A stretch of 64,000 bases of DNA from Streptomyces beigongshangae (GTDB taxonomy: Bacteria; Actinomycetota; Actinomycetes; Streptomycetales; Streptomycetaceae), in the NCBI RefSeq assembly GCF_019710745.1, contig NZ_JAHKJW010000007.1, positions 1-64,000 on the forward strand, read 5' to 3'. A program made the translations under genes and the position numbers. The first letter of the stretch is position 1, and each line of letters opens with the position of its first letter. The notes beneath the pieces were generated by a model. The model was not told the DNA's origin, ran no database searches, and saw only the letters and a list, made by a program, of their open reading frames with translations. Positions 22,975 through 31,893 of this stretch are shown piece by piece.

Positions 22975-24258
22975 TCACCTCGTGCCCGGCGGGCCTGCCG
23001 AGAGCACCCGGTTCACCGCGACGCTCAGGACCCGTACGCCGTGGGTGGAACCCGGATGGATCCCGGTGAGCTCCCGGGCGCGCCGCAAGCGGTAGTCGAG
23101 CGTCCGTGGATGGACGTTCAGCGCCACGGCCGCCCGCGCCCGGTTCATGTCGCTGCGGTAATACGTCTCCAGCGTGGCGATGAGGTCGGGTCCGTCCGAG
23201 AGCCTCCTGCCGATGTCCCGCAGCCAGCCCTGGGCCTCCGGCAGCCGCGCGACGCCGAGTTCGAGGAAGACGTCCGCCAGGGTGTGCAGCCGGCGTGGTC
23301 CGTCCTGCATCGGGGCCACCCGGCTGACACCGCGCGCCCGGGCGAAGGTCTCGGCCAGGGCGCCGGCGGAGCCCGCGCACACGCCGACCGCGCACGCGCC
23401 TCCCACCCCTTCCGCGACGTCGCACACCAAGGAGAGAGCGCGGTCCCCCGCCGCCGGCGCCGTACCGGCCGACCGGTCCGGGTCGGCCGGCTGGTCCGGG
23501 TCGGCCGGCTGGTCCGGACCGGCCGGCTGGTCCGGACCGGCCGGCTGGTCCGGGTCGCTCGACCGGTCGGGGCCGGCAGGGATCAGTGCCACCACCTCCC
23601 CGGGGTCACGCCACATGATCGGCACCCCTCGGCGCCGCACGAGTGCTTCGGTGATCTTCTCCCGGCGGGCGGCGGGGGGACACGGGCGGGCGGGGAGACG
23701 GATGACGGCCACCAGATAACCCGGGTGAAGGCGCATGCTGACGCCGTGCGCCAGGTGCGACGCGGCGGGATCGTCGGCGAGCAGCGCCTCGGTCAGTGCC
23801 CGGACGCGGCTGACGAGGGACGCGCGGCGCCCCTGCCCCTCGACGTGGCCGGACGTGTAGGCGTCGCCGCCCCGTGTCCCCTGGGGACCGAACCACCGCA
23901 TCAGGCGCATCAGGTCGTCGCCGTCACCCGGCTCGGTGGCCTCCTGGATCTCACGCAGCATCAGACTGGTGTGCGAGACGACCAGTTGCTGGTGCGACCG
24001 CAGGGACAGCCCCTTCTCGGCTCTCTGTCTCCCGACCGACGCCATCAACGCGAGATCGTCCGGGCCGAGGGGCTGCTCCCGCTCCGCCAGCTCGATGGTG
24101 CGCCGCCGTAACCACACCGTGTACTCCAGCGCCGCCGCCCGCGAGCGGGCGTCCCGCTCCAGCACCCCGTACTCGCGGACCTCCTGCCGGTAGACGTCCA
24201 TCGCGTGCCGTGCGTTGGTGTCCACCCGTTTCGTCAGCCTCGTGAAGAGACTCTCCAT
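22975..24258 (-). CDS. PucR-family transcriptional regulator
   Basis: 427 residues from the ATG at 24256-24258, with GGGGAGG six bases upstream; an earlier ATG in the frame has no such site. The C-terminus (about 360-415) is the PucR-type helix-turn-helix, with Y-RSDMNRARAAVALNVHPRT and a following LDYRLRR helix. The central region resembles the GGDEF-like sensor part of CdaR/PucR regulators. An Asp-Gln-Pro-Ala repeat inserted in the middle is encoded by an 18-bp tandem repeat. The family usually senses a small molecule and controls adjacent catabolic genes, here plausibly the downstream flavoenzyme. Confidence 0.8.
   Translation of the reverse strand: MESLFTRLTKRVDTNARHAMDVYRQEVREYGVLERDARSRAAALEYTVWLRRRTIELAEREQPLGPDDLALMASVGRQRAEKGLSLRSHQQLVVSHTSLMLREIQEATEPGDGDDLMRLMRWFGPQGTRGGDAYTSGHVEGQGRRASLVSRVRALTEALLADDPAASHLAHGVSMRLHPGYLVAVIRLPARPCPPAARREKITEALVRRRGVPIMWRDPGEVVALIPAGPDRSSDPDQPAGPDQPAGPDQPADPDQPADPDRSAGTAPAAGDRALSLVCDVAEGVGGACAVGVCAGSAGALAETFARARGVSRVAPMQDGPRRLHTLADVFLELGVARLPEAQGWLRDIGRRLSDGPDLIATLETYYRSDMNRARAAVALNVHPRTLDYRLRRARELTGIHPGSTHGVRVLSVAVNRVLSAGPPGTR
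23475..23564. repeat. 18-bp tandem repeat (about five copies) inside the PucR gene
   Basis: The unit ggtccgg(gt/ac)cggccggct is repeated four times with two internal variants, plus a fifth diverged copy. In frame it encodes an Asp/Gly-Pro-Asp-Gln-Pro-Ala linker. Because the unit is a multiple of three, slippage would only change linker length. Confidence 0.9.
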
Positions 24259-24390
24259 CTCGTCCTCCCCGTCCCGCTCCCGTCCGACCCGCACCGCCGT
24301 CGCGATGCGGACTCCTGGAGGTGTTCGGGTGAACTGCTGCTGTGGATTGGGCTGTTGCGATGTTTTGCCGCGCCACGCGCCGGGGTGGTG

Positions 24391-25359
24391 TCAGGTCAGG
24401 CGGTCGGAACGGGCCGGACGGGCTCGGGTTCGGGTTCGGCTCTGGGCGCGGTGCCACAGCCATTTCTGGGTGAGGAGGGTGAGGGTACCGGCCAGGACGA
24501 TGCCCAGGAGGTTCAGCAGGAGCTGGTTGACCGAGCCGAGGGTCTGGGCGGTGTCCCCGTAGCTGAGGGCCACCGCCGCGTTGGCGGCGGCCGGGACCGT
24601 GGTGACGGAGATGGCCACCCCCACCAGGAGACCCGACTTGGCCGAGGTCAGCGAGAGGGTGCCGGCGATGCCCGCGAGGACTGCCACGACGAAGGAGAAC
24701 GCGTCGGGAGCGTAGACGAAGGCGGTGCTGGGCCGCTCGGCCTCCAGCTGTGCCTCGGTGAACAGGCCCAGGCCGTCCATGAGGAGGCTGAAGAGCACGG
24801 TGGCGGCCATCGCCACGGCGAAGCCCACCAGCAGGGCGGTCAGCGAGCGCACGGCCGGACGCGGCCGGCGCCGGACCACAGCGGTGCTGAAGCCCGCCAG
24901 CGGACCGAACTCCGGGCCCACCGCCATCGCCCCCACGATGAGGATCGCGTTGTCGAGGACCACACCGCAGGCCGCGATCATCGTGGCGAGCGTGATGAAG
25001 GCCAGATACGTGACCGACAGCGTCGACTCCTCGTGCGTGCCCTCCGCCAGCTGCTCCCACAGGACCGCGTCCGCGCCCTCTCCCGGAGCCTCCTCCTCCG
25101 CGTCGTCGGCGCGCTTCGACAACGACAGGTCGATGTTCTCGACGGAGATCGACCCGCACTCGTCGATGCCCAGGTCGCAGAGCCCGCTGATCAGCTCGTC
25201 GCCCGCCTCGCGCGCCACGTCCACCATCACGATGTCACCGACGGGGTCGCGGGCGGCCCCCGGCACGACCGCCAGGTGGGCCGTGCCGACCGTCTCCTCG
25301 ATCAGCCGCACCGCGGCGTCGGTCCGGTCGGACGGGGTGATCAGGCGCAGGTGCAGCAT
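24391..25359 (-). CDS. DUF389 family membrane protein
   Basis: 322 residues. A cytoplasmic N-terminal alpha/beta region (about 1-80) is followed by about six hydrophobic segments from residue 115 on. The sequence MAVGPEFGPLAGFSTA and the glycine-rich membrane helices are characteristic of DUF389. The C-terminus is strongly basic (RTRTRARPARS). Function is unknown; members are predicted integral membrane proteins, and no transport substrate is established. It is a single gene, divergent from the pectinolytic enzyme, with about 130 bases to the PucR gene and no sign of a shared operon. Confidence 0.8.
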   Translation of the reverse strand: MLHLRLITPSDRTDAAVRLIEETVGTAHLAVVPGAARDPVGDIVMVDVAREAGDELISGLCDLGIDECGSISVENIDLSLSKRADDAEEEAPGEGADAVLWEQLAEGTHEESTLSVTYLAFITLATMIAACGVVLDNAILIVGAMAVGPEFGPLAGFSTAVVRRRPRPAVRSLTALLVGFAVAMAATVLFSLLMDGLGLFTEAQLEAERPSTAFVYAPDAFSFVVAVLAGIAGTLSLTSAKSGLLVGVAISVTTVPAAANAAVALSYGDTAQTLGSVNQLLLNLLGIVLAGTLTLLTQKWLWHRAQSRTRTRARPARSDRLT

Positions 25360-25535
25360 GCGAGCAGGTTAACCACGCCGCGCAACGGCGGGCGCAGTGG
25401 GTGGCCGGCGTCCCCGCACCCGGTCAGGAGGATGACCGTCCGCCGCCAGGACGCCTCCCACGGGCGGCAACCTCCCGTCGCCCGGCTGCGACCGGTAGGT
25501 GTCATGTACGCACCCGCACTGATCGGAAGCAGCTG

Positions 25536-27614
25536 ATGAGCCACCCCCGCAGCAGGGCACACCACCGCCGCGCCAGAAGCGTCCTGGCGTCCGGCCTCCC
25601 CCTGGCGCTGGCCGCCGCCGCGGCCTTCGCGTACGGCACGGACGCCGGCGCCGGCCGCGCCGGGGCCGTGAGCAGCGCCGTGGCCGCTCCCGCCCGGACC
25701 ACCGCGGCCGCGACCGCCACTGCCACTGCCACTGCCGACGGTTTCGCCTCCGTCGACACCCTCGGGCAGAACGGCACGTACGGCGGCCGGGACGGCGCCA
25801 CCGTCACCGTGCGCACCCAGGCCGACCTGGAGAAGTACGCCACGGCCGCCGAGCCGTACGTCATCGTCGTCGCGGGGGCGATCGGCATGTCCCCGGTCGG
25901 CAAGGAGATCAAGGTCGCCTCGGACAAGACGATCGTCGGGTCCGGGACGTCCGGGCAGATCGTCGGCGGCGGCTTCTTCCTCGGCACCGGCGTCCACAAC
26001 GTGATCATCCGGAACCTCACGGTGCGGGACACGTACCAGGGCGTCTGGAACGACAAGGACCACGACTACGACGCGATCCAGATGGACGGCGCCCACCACG
26101 TCTGGATCGACCACAACGACTTCCGGAACATGGCCGACGGTCTGATCGACGTCCGCAAGGACTCCACGAACATCACCGTCTCCTGGAACGAGCTGAGCAA
26201 CAACAACAAGACGTTCGGCATCGGCTGGACCGAGAACGTCACCACCGACATCACGCTCCACCACAACTGGATCCGCGAGACCGAACAGCGCAATCCCTCC
26301 GCCGACAACTGCGCCCACGCACACCTCTACAACAACTACCTGGAGGACACGCCCGGCACCGCCATCTCCTCCTCCTACGGCAACTACGCCCGCGGCGGCA
26401 CGGCGATGGTCCTGGAGAACAGCTACTTCCAGGGCTTCAGCAACCCGGTCGTCAAGGACAGCACGGCCTCGCTCGTACAGAAGGGCAACGTCTTCTCCGG
26501 CACCTCGGGGCGCAACGAGTCCGGCGGCACGGCCTTCGACCCGAAGGCGTACTACTCCTACTCCCCGGACGCCGCCGCGAACGTGCCGTCCGTCGTCAAG
26601 TCCGGTGCGGGACCGCGCTCCACGATCGGGACCCCGTCCACGACGGGCGCCGCCGCGACGACCCTCACCGTCGCCAAGGACGGCACCGGCCAGTACACCA
26701 CCGTGCAGGCGGCCGTGAACGCCGTCCCCGCGAACAACCCCTCCCGTGTCGTCATCGCCGTCGCGCCCGGCACGTACCGCGAACTGGTCAGGGTCCCGTC
26801 CAGCAAGCCGCACGTCACCATCCAGGGCACCGGCGCCGGCCGCAGGGACACGGTGATCGTCTACAACAACGCCGCCGGCACGCGGAAACCCGACGGCTCC
26901 GGCACCTACGGCACCAGCGGCAGCGCCACGGTCACCGTCGAGGCCGACGACTTCCAGGCCCGCAACCTCTCCGTCACCAACGACTTCGACGAGGGCGCCA
27001 ACCAGTCCCTCTCCGGCCACCAGGCCGTCGCCCTGCGCACCGCCGCGGACAAGGTCTTCCTCGACGGCGTCGTCGTCACCGGCGACCAGGACACCCTGCT
27101 TCTCGACACGGCCGCCAAGGACAAGGCCGGCCGCGTCCACGTCTCCAACTCCTACGTCCTCGGCAACGTCGACTTCGTCTTCGGCCGCGCCACCGCCGTG
27201 ATCGACCGCTCCGTCATCACCCTGCGCAAGCGCTGGGACGGTTCCTCCGCCGGATACGTCACCGCCCCCAGCACGGCCGCCGGCCGCAAGGGCTTCCTGA
27301 TCGCCAACTCCACGGTCAACGGCGACGTGTCCGGCAACTCCTTCTACCTGGGCCGCCCCTGGCACGCGGGCGGCGACGCGACCCTGGACCCGCAGACGAC
27401 GGTCCGCAACACCAACCTCAGCGCGGCGGTCAAGTCCACGCCGTGGACCGACATGAGCGGCTTCTCCTGGAAGGACGACCGTTTCGCCGAGTACCGGAAC
27501 ACCGGCGCCGGGGCGGGCCCCGCGAGCAGCGACCGTCCCTTCCTGACCGACGCCCAGGCAGCCGACCAGGAGGTCGCCGACTGGCTGGGGGACTGGACGC
27601 CCACGGCTTCCTGA
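25536..27614 (+). CDS. Secreted bifunctional pectate lyase (PL1) - pectin methylesterase (CE8)
   Basis: 692 residues from the ATG at 25536 (GGAAG upstream). A long Sec/Tat-type signal (RR-rich, then hydrophobic to about residue 50) and an Ala/Thr linker are followed by a PL1 parallel beta-helix (about 70-350) with VWIDHNDF and DGLIDVRKDS, the classical pectate lyase motifs. After a short linker comes a CE8 pectin methylesterase (about 375-685) with GDQDTLL, GNVDFVFG (nucleophile/acid Asp region) and YLGRPW (binding Arg). The esterase removes methyl groups from pectin and the lyase cleaves the resulting polygalacturonate by beta-elimination, so the fusion couples the two steps outside the cell. 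Both domains appear complete. Confidence 0.93.
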   Translation: MSHPRSRAHHRRARSVLASGLPLALAAAAAFAYGTDAGAGRAGAVSSAVAAPARTTAAATATATATADGFASVDTLGQNGTYGGRDGATVTVRTQADLEKYATAAEPYVIVVAGAIGMSPVGKEIKVASDKTIVGSGTSGQIVGGGFFLGTGVHNVIIRNLTVRDTYQGVWNDKDHDYDAIQMDGAHHVWIDHNDFRNMADGLIDVRKDSTNITVSWNELSNNNKTFGIGWTENVTTDITLHHNWIRETEQRNPSADNCAHAHLYNNYLEDTPGTAISSSYGNYARGGTAMVLENSYFQGFSNPVVKDSTASLVQKGNVFSGTSGRNESGGTAFDPKAYYSYSPDAAANVPSVVKSGAGPRSTIGTPSTTGAAATTLTVAKDGTGQYTTVQAAVNAVPANNPSRVVIAVAPGTYRELVRVPSSKPHVTIQGTGAGRRDTVIVYNNAAGTRKPDGSGTYGTSGSATVTVEADDFQARNLSVTNDFDEGANQSLSGHQAVALRTAADKVFLDGVVVTGDQDTLLLDTAAKDKAGRVHVSNSYVLGNVDFVFGRATAVIDRSVITLRKRWDGSSAGYVTAPSTAAGRKGFLIANSTVNGDVSGNSFYLGRPWHAGGDATLDPQTTVRNTNLSAAVKSTPWTDMSGFSWKDDRFAEYRNTGAGAGPASSDRPFLTDAQAADQEVADWLGDWTPTAS

Positions 27615-27722
27615 GCCGGCGGCGGACGCCGCCACCGGCACGGGCCGCGGATCACGGGTGCGGCATCCCCCGTTCGCCGGGAGCCGGCCCGGCCTGCCGG
27701 GCACGTCCGGAGCGTCTTCGAC

Positions 27723-27754
27723 TTGCAGCTGACACCGGTGTCAGCTTTTAGCGT
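27723..27754 (+). promoter_or_regulatory. MerR-type promoter: 20-bp palindrome in a 20-bp spacer
   Basis: TTGCAG (27723-27728) and TAGCGT (27749-27754) are separated by 20 bp. The perfect palindrome AGCTGACACCGGTGTCAGCT (27727-27746) fills the gap. An overlong spacer occupied by a dyad is the hallmark of promoters remodelled by MerR-family activators. The oxidoreductase gene begins 83 bases downstream. No merR gene is adjacent, so the regulator would act from elsewhere. Confidence 0.7.
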
Positions 27755-27836
27755 GGTGGGCATCGGCACCCGCCGAACATTCACCCCACCGATTTCACGC
27801 ACGGCCGGTCCGGGCCGTGCGGAAAGGCAGAACCTC

Positions 27837-28742
27837 ATGCGCGCAGCCCGCTATCACGAGTACGGCGGTGTGGAGACCCTGGTGATCGAGCAGGTGCCGG
27901 ACCCGCGTCCCGGCCCCGGCGAGATCCGCATCCGCGTCGCGGCGGCCGGTGTCAATCCCGTCGACTGGAAGGTGCGGTCCGGCGCGGTGCACGAGGTGCT
28001 GCCCGTGGACCTGCCCGCGATTCCCGGGCGTGACGCCGTCGGCGTGGTCGACGAGATCGGTGAGGGCGTGCGGGGGGTGGACATCGGCGACCGCGTCTTC
28101 GGGCTGGGCGGCGTGACCGGCGCGACAGCGGAGCTGGCCGTGCTCTCGGCCTGGGCCCATGCGCCCGCCGCCTGGACGGACGAGGAGGCCGCCGGCGCCG
28201 GTCTGGCATCCGTGACCGCGATGAGCGGGCTGAAGGCGCTCGGTCCCCTGCGGGGGCGCACCCTTCTCGTCGAGGGCGCCGCCGGAGGCGTGGGCAGTGC
28301 CGCGGTCGAGATCGCGGTGGCCCGGGGCGCCACCGTGATCGGGACGGCCGGCGAGCGCAACCACGAGTTCCTCGCCTCTCTCGGAGCCGTTCCCACCACC
28401 TACGGCGCGGGCCTCGCGGAGCGCCTCGAGGTCCTGGCTCCGGAGGGTGTCGACCTCGCGCTCGACACCGCGGCCTCCGGGTCCCTGGCCGACCTCGTCG
28501 CGATCGTGGGCGACCCTGCCCGCGTGTCCACGGTCGCCGACTACGCCAATGCACATCGCCTGGGTGTTCATCTGGCCAACGCGTCGAACGACTCCGCGCT
28601 CCTCGCCGAAGCGGGCGAGCTCGGCCGGCAGGGCCGTTACAGGCCGCGTGTCGAGCGCGTCCACCCGCTGGAGCGGATCGCGGAAGCGCACGCGTACGCC
28701 GAGCGCGGACACACGCGGGGCAAGATCGTGATCTGCATCTGA
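27837..28742 (+). CDS. NAD(P)H:quinone oxidoreductase-like medium-chain dehydrogenase
   Basis: 301 residues, start ATG 27837 with GGAAAGG upstream. GroES-like N-domain (about 1-120, GVNPVDWKVRSG) and a Rossmann domain with VEGAAGGVGSAAVE for NADPH (about 143-156). It lacks the structural zinc Cys cluster, which fits the zeta-crystallin/quinone reductase branch. It is predicted to reduce quinones or reactive enones in the cytoplasm. The MerR-type promoter suggests induction by a toxic or redox-active compound. It is a single-gene unit closed by a long hairpin. Confidence 0.85.
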   Translation: MRAARYHEYGGVETLVIEQVPDPRPGPGEIRIRVAAAGVNPVDWKVRSGAVHEVLPVDLPAIPGRDAVGVVDEIGEGVRGVDIGDRVFGLGGVTGATAELAVLSAWAHAPAAWTDEEAAGAGLASVTAMSGLKALGPLRGRTLLVEGAAGGVGSAAVEIAVARGATVIGTAGERNHEFLASLGAVPTTYGAGLAERLEVLAPEGVDLALDTAASGSLADLVAIVGDPARVSTVADYANAHRLGVHLANASNDSALLAEAGELGRQGRYRPRVERVHPLERIAEAHAYAERGHTRGKIVICI

Positions 28743-28770
28743 GCCTGCCCCGCCGCTCCGCCCGGGTCGC

Positions 28771-28830
28771 GGGCAGGACGGCAGCCTCGACGCCACGCGC
28801 TGCCGTGGCGTCGAGGCTGCCGTCCTGTCC
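28771..28830. terminator. Long hairpin terminator between convergent genes
   Basis: The 24-base arms 28774-28797 and 28804-28827 are perfectly complementary around a 6-base loop. The stem extends three more pairs through a G-U. It lies 29 bases past the oxidoreductase stop and can also stop the convergent MMPL transcript. Confidence 0.9.
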
Positions 28831-29122
28831 CGGTTTCCACGATTGCTCCGCCGGGGCCGGAGGATGAAGGCGGCGCGCGGCGGAACCGGTGGCTGCGGTC
28901 CTCACCGGGCAGGGGTACGGAACGGGGCCGTGAGGCCCAGCGTGCGCATCCGGTCCTGCCGCCCGGCGCCTCCGCCGTACGCACGCCGGGGAACGGGGGG
29001 CGCGGGTCCGTGGTGACGTGCCGGTCGACGGGCTCGCAGCCGGGCTCGGGCAGTCGGGAGGCCGGGCTGCCCGGGTGCCCGCCGGGCCGTACGGTCCGGC
29101 GGGCACCCGCGGTTCGTCCGCG

Positions 29123-31318
29123 TCAGCCGCGGCGTTCCGCCGGATCGTACGCGGCCGTCGACGCGCCGTCCCCGGGGGCCGCCGGTGCGGAGCCGGGCCG
29201 GGCGGTGCCCGCGTCGGCTGCCGTCGCCTCGGCCCGGTCCCCGTGGCCCGGCCACCACGCCGCGTGGCCGATCAGCGCGGTGAGACTGGGCGTGAAGAAC
29301 ATCGCCATCACGAAGGCGGCGACGGCGATGCCGAAGGAGACCGCGAATCCCATCTCCGTGAGCAGCGAGTTGCCCGCCAGCATCATCGTGGCGAAGGTCG
29401 CCGCCAGGATGAAGCCGGCCGCCGCCACCGTGGGACCGGCGTGCCGGAGCGCCATTCCCGCCGCCTCACGCGGCTCCCGGCCCGCGCGGGCCTCCTCACG
29501 GAGCCGGGCGATCATGAGGATGTTGTAGTCCGTGCCGATGGCGACCACGAAGAGATACATGATCACCGGGAGCATGAACATCAGACCCGGGTGCCCCTGC
29601 CAGTCCTGGAAGATCCACACCGTGGCCCCGAGGGTGGCACTGAAACCGAGCCCGACCGAGGCCATCAGGTACCAGGGCGCGACGATGCTGCGCAGCAGCA
29701 GCCCCAGAATGATCATGATCAGGGCGGCGGCGACGGGGAAGACCGTCCGGTAGTCGTGGTTGACGGCGGTGTCGATGTCCTTGTAGATCGACGACATGCC
29801 GCCGACGAGGGCTTCGGTGCGTTCCGGGGTGTTGGCATGGGCGATGTCGCGCACCCTGCTCACGGCGTCGATGGCTTTGTCCGTGGACGCCTCGTACTCG
29901 AGGGTGACGGTGAAGTCCGCGGTGGTGCCCTCCTTGTTCACCTGGGTGAGGCGGGCGTTCGCGACGCCGTCGACGGCGCCGAGTTTCCTGGCGTAGGGGG
30001 CGAGGGCGGACTCGTCGAGCCGCCGGCCGTCGGTGGTGGAGAGGTAGACGTCGGTGGGGGCGGCGGCGCCGGCCGAGTACGCCTTCTGCATCTCGTCCTG
30101 GACGACCATGGACTCCTTCGTCTTGGGCATGGAGCCCGACGCCAGGTCGAAGGTGGCCTGGTAGCCGAACATCCCGAGCGACAGCACGACCAGGACCAGG
30201 CCGGACAGCGCGGCGGTCAGTGCCGGACGGCGTCGCACCCCGCGGCCGAGAGCGGCGAACCGGGCGTTGTCCGGTTCCTTCCGCCAGGACTTGGAGGGCC
30301 AGAAGACCTTCGGTCCGATGAGGGAGACCACGGCCGGGATGAGGGTCAGGCCGGCGATCAGGGTGACGGCGACCGCGATGGCGAGGGCGGGCCCCATCTG
30401 CTTGAGGAAGCCCAGTGTGGACAGCACCAGCGCGAGGAAGGCGATGATGACCGCTCCGGCTGCCGACGCGATGGCCTCTCCGACCCGGTCGACCGCGTTG
30501 ATCATGGCCTGTTTGGGTTCGTCGCCGAGACGGAGGCGTTCGCGGTAGCGGAAGATCAGGAAGAGGAAGTAGTCCGTGCCCACGCCGAAGAGCACGACGA
30601 TGAGAATGGAGGAGATGGAGCTGTTGGCCTCCAGGTCGAACAGTTTGGTGGCGAATGCGATCAGCCCGTTGGCGATGGCGGAGACCAGGCCGATCAGGAT
30701 CAGCGGCAGGACCGCGAGGATCGGTGCCCGGAATATGATCAGCAAGGTCACCAGAATGATGACGAAGGTGCCGATGCCGATCAGTGCCTCGCCACGCTCG
30801 GAGGAGTCCTGCTGGTCGAGGGCCTGCGCGGCGGAACCGCCGAGTTTGACGTCGAGCCGCGTGCCCTTCGCGAGTTCCTTGACGTCGTCACGCAGCACCT
30901 TCGCCGCGTCCGCCTGTTCGGGTTGACCGGCCTTCTTGCTGTCCATCTGGACCAGGGTCAGGGCGTATCTGCCGTCCTCGGAGGGCTGGCCGGGGACCAC
31001 CTTCTGGACCTGGTCGATGTCCTTCTTCTTCAACTCCGAGGTGATCCGGGCGACGTCCCGCTGGTCGGCAGCGGTCAACTTGCCGCCGTCGGTGCGCTTG
31101 TACAGGGCGATCGCGGACGGGGTGAAGGCGCTGGGGAACGCTTCCTGCTGGAGGTCCGCCGCTTTGATGGACTCGTAACTCCGGGGAAGGAAACTGCTCT
31201 CGTCGCTGCTCGAAGGCAGACTCGGCGCCGTGGCCACGATCGCCACGGCGGCGATCAGCCATGCCACGATCGTCCAGACGGGATGTCGGACGACGGCGTT
31301 GCCAATACGTCGGAACAT
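29123..31318 (-). CDS. MMPL/RND-superfamily membrane exporter
   Basis: 731 residues from the ATG at 31316-31318, with AGGAGG upstream. The topology is two repeats, each with one N-terminal membrane helix, a large extracytoplasmic domain, then a bundle of five or so helices (about 170-370 and 510-700). Typical MMPL segments are present: FGVGTDYFLFLIFRYRE in the first repeat and IGTDYNILMIARLREE in the second, carrying the Asp-Tyr pair used for proton coupling. Family members export lipids, polyketides or drugs. No biosynthetic neighbour identifies the cargo. It is a single gene with a long 5' leader. Confidence 0.9.
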   Translation of the reverse strand: MFRRIGNAVVRHPVWTIVAWLIAAVAIVATAPSLPSSSDESSFLPRSYESIKAADLQQEAFPSAFTPSAIALYKRTDGGKLTAADQRDVARITSELKKKDIDQVQKVVPGQPSEDGRYALTLVQMDSKKAGQPEQADAAKVLRDDVKELAKGTRLDVKLGGSAAQALDQQDSSERGEALIGIGTFVIILVTLLIIFRAPILAVLPLILIGLVSAIANGLIAFATKLFDLEANSSISSILIVVLFGVGTDYFLFLIFRYRERLRLGDEPKQAMINAVDRVGEAIASAAGAVIIAFLALVLSTLGFLKQMGPALAIAVAVTLIAGLTLIPAVVSLIGPKVFWPSKSWRKEPDNARFAALGRGVRRRPALTAALSGLVLVVLSLGMFGYQATFDLASGSMPKTKESMVVQDEMQKAYSAGAAAPTDVYLSTTDGRRLDESALAPYARKLGAVDGVANARLTQVNKEGTTADFTVTLEYEASTDKAIDAVSRVRDIAHANTPERTEALVGGMSSIYKDIDTAVNHDYRTVFPVAAALIMIILGLLLRSIVAPWYLMASVGLGFSATLGATVWIFQDWQGHPGLMFMLPVIMYLFVVAIGTDYNILMIARLREEARAGREPREAAGMALRHAGPTVAAAGFILAATFATMMLAGNSLLTEMGFAVSFGIAVAAFVMAMFFTPSLTALIGHAAWWPGHGDRAEATAADAGTARPGSAPAAPGDGASTAAYDPAERRG

Positions 31319-31809
31319 GCGTGAGGGCCTCCTGAACAGGAAGATCACCGGACCCGGGGAGCGGACCCCGACATCGGCGATCCTGACCGGTCCTTGCCGG
31401 CGAACCGGTCTCACAATTGTCTTTGGCTCTTATCGTATTGACCCGGGCGGCCTGATCCACGAGATATTCCGGTGCCGCGAGGCATCCACGCACACGATTC
31501 CCGGTTCCGCACCGCGGACGGTCTGGAACATCCGGACCGTGACGGGAAACAAAAACGGTCCAGTCCTCCCAAAGACGGCACCGACAGGACGTGCGGCGGA
31601 CCCGAACCGGTCTGCGGCTCTCTTCGACATCGGCTGAAAAGATCGACTGAAAATCTGCGCCGGCGACAAGGCCGGCGGGCGGGCGCAGGGGCCGGTGGCC
31701 CCCGTCTTCCGGGATGAGGTCCGCGTCCTCCAATTGTATCCAGGACCGGGTGTCACGCCAGCGCACGTCCGTCCCGCGGCACGGTGCACGTCCCGGCCTC
31801 GACTCCGTG
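31319..31809. other. Non-coding leader/promoter region of the MMPL gene
   Basis: Less GC-rich around 31413-31445 (a stretch containing attgtctttggctcttatcg), which on the minus strand would carry the promoter of the MMPL gene. No convincing coding sequence is present. Confidence 0.45.
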
Positions 31810-31859
31810 CCGCTCCCCCGGCGGTCCGTCCCGGACGGGACGGACCGCCGGGGGAGCGG
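31810..31859. terminator. Hairpin terminator downstream of the Mca-like gene
   Basis: Two perfectly complementary 23-base arms (31810-31832 and 31837-31859) are separated by a GGAC loop, 35 bases past the stop of the minus-strand amidase gene. Confidence 0.9.
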
Positions 31860-31893
31860 GAGGCGGACGGACGGATCAGCGCAGTGCGGCGGA

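Noticed and set aside
21209..23425. A 738-codon minus-strand frame overlapping the cytokinin-dehydrogenase-like gene
   Set aside because: Arg/Pro-rich shadow; the correct frame shows FAD-binding motifs and a good ribosome site.
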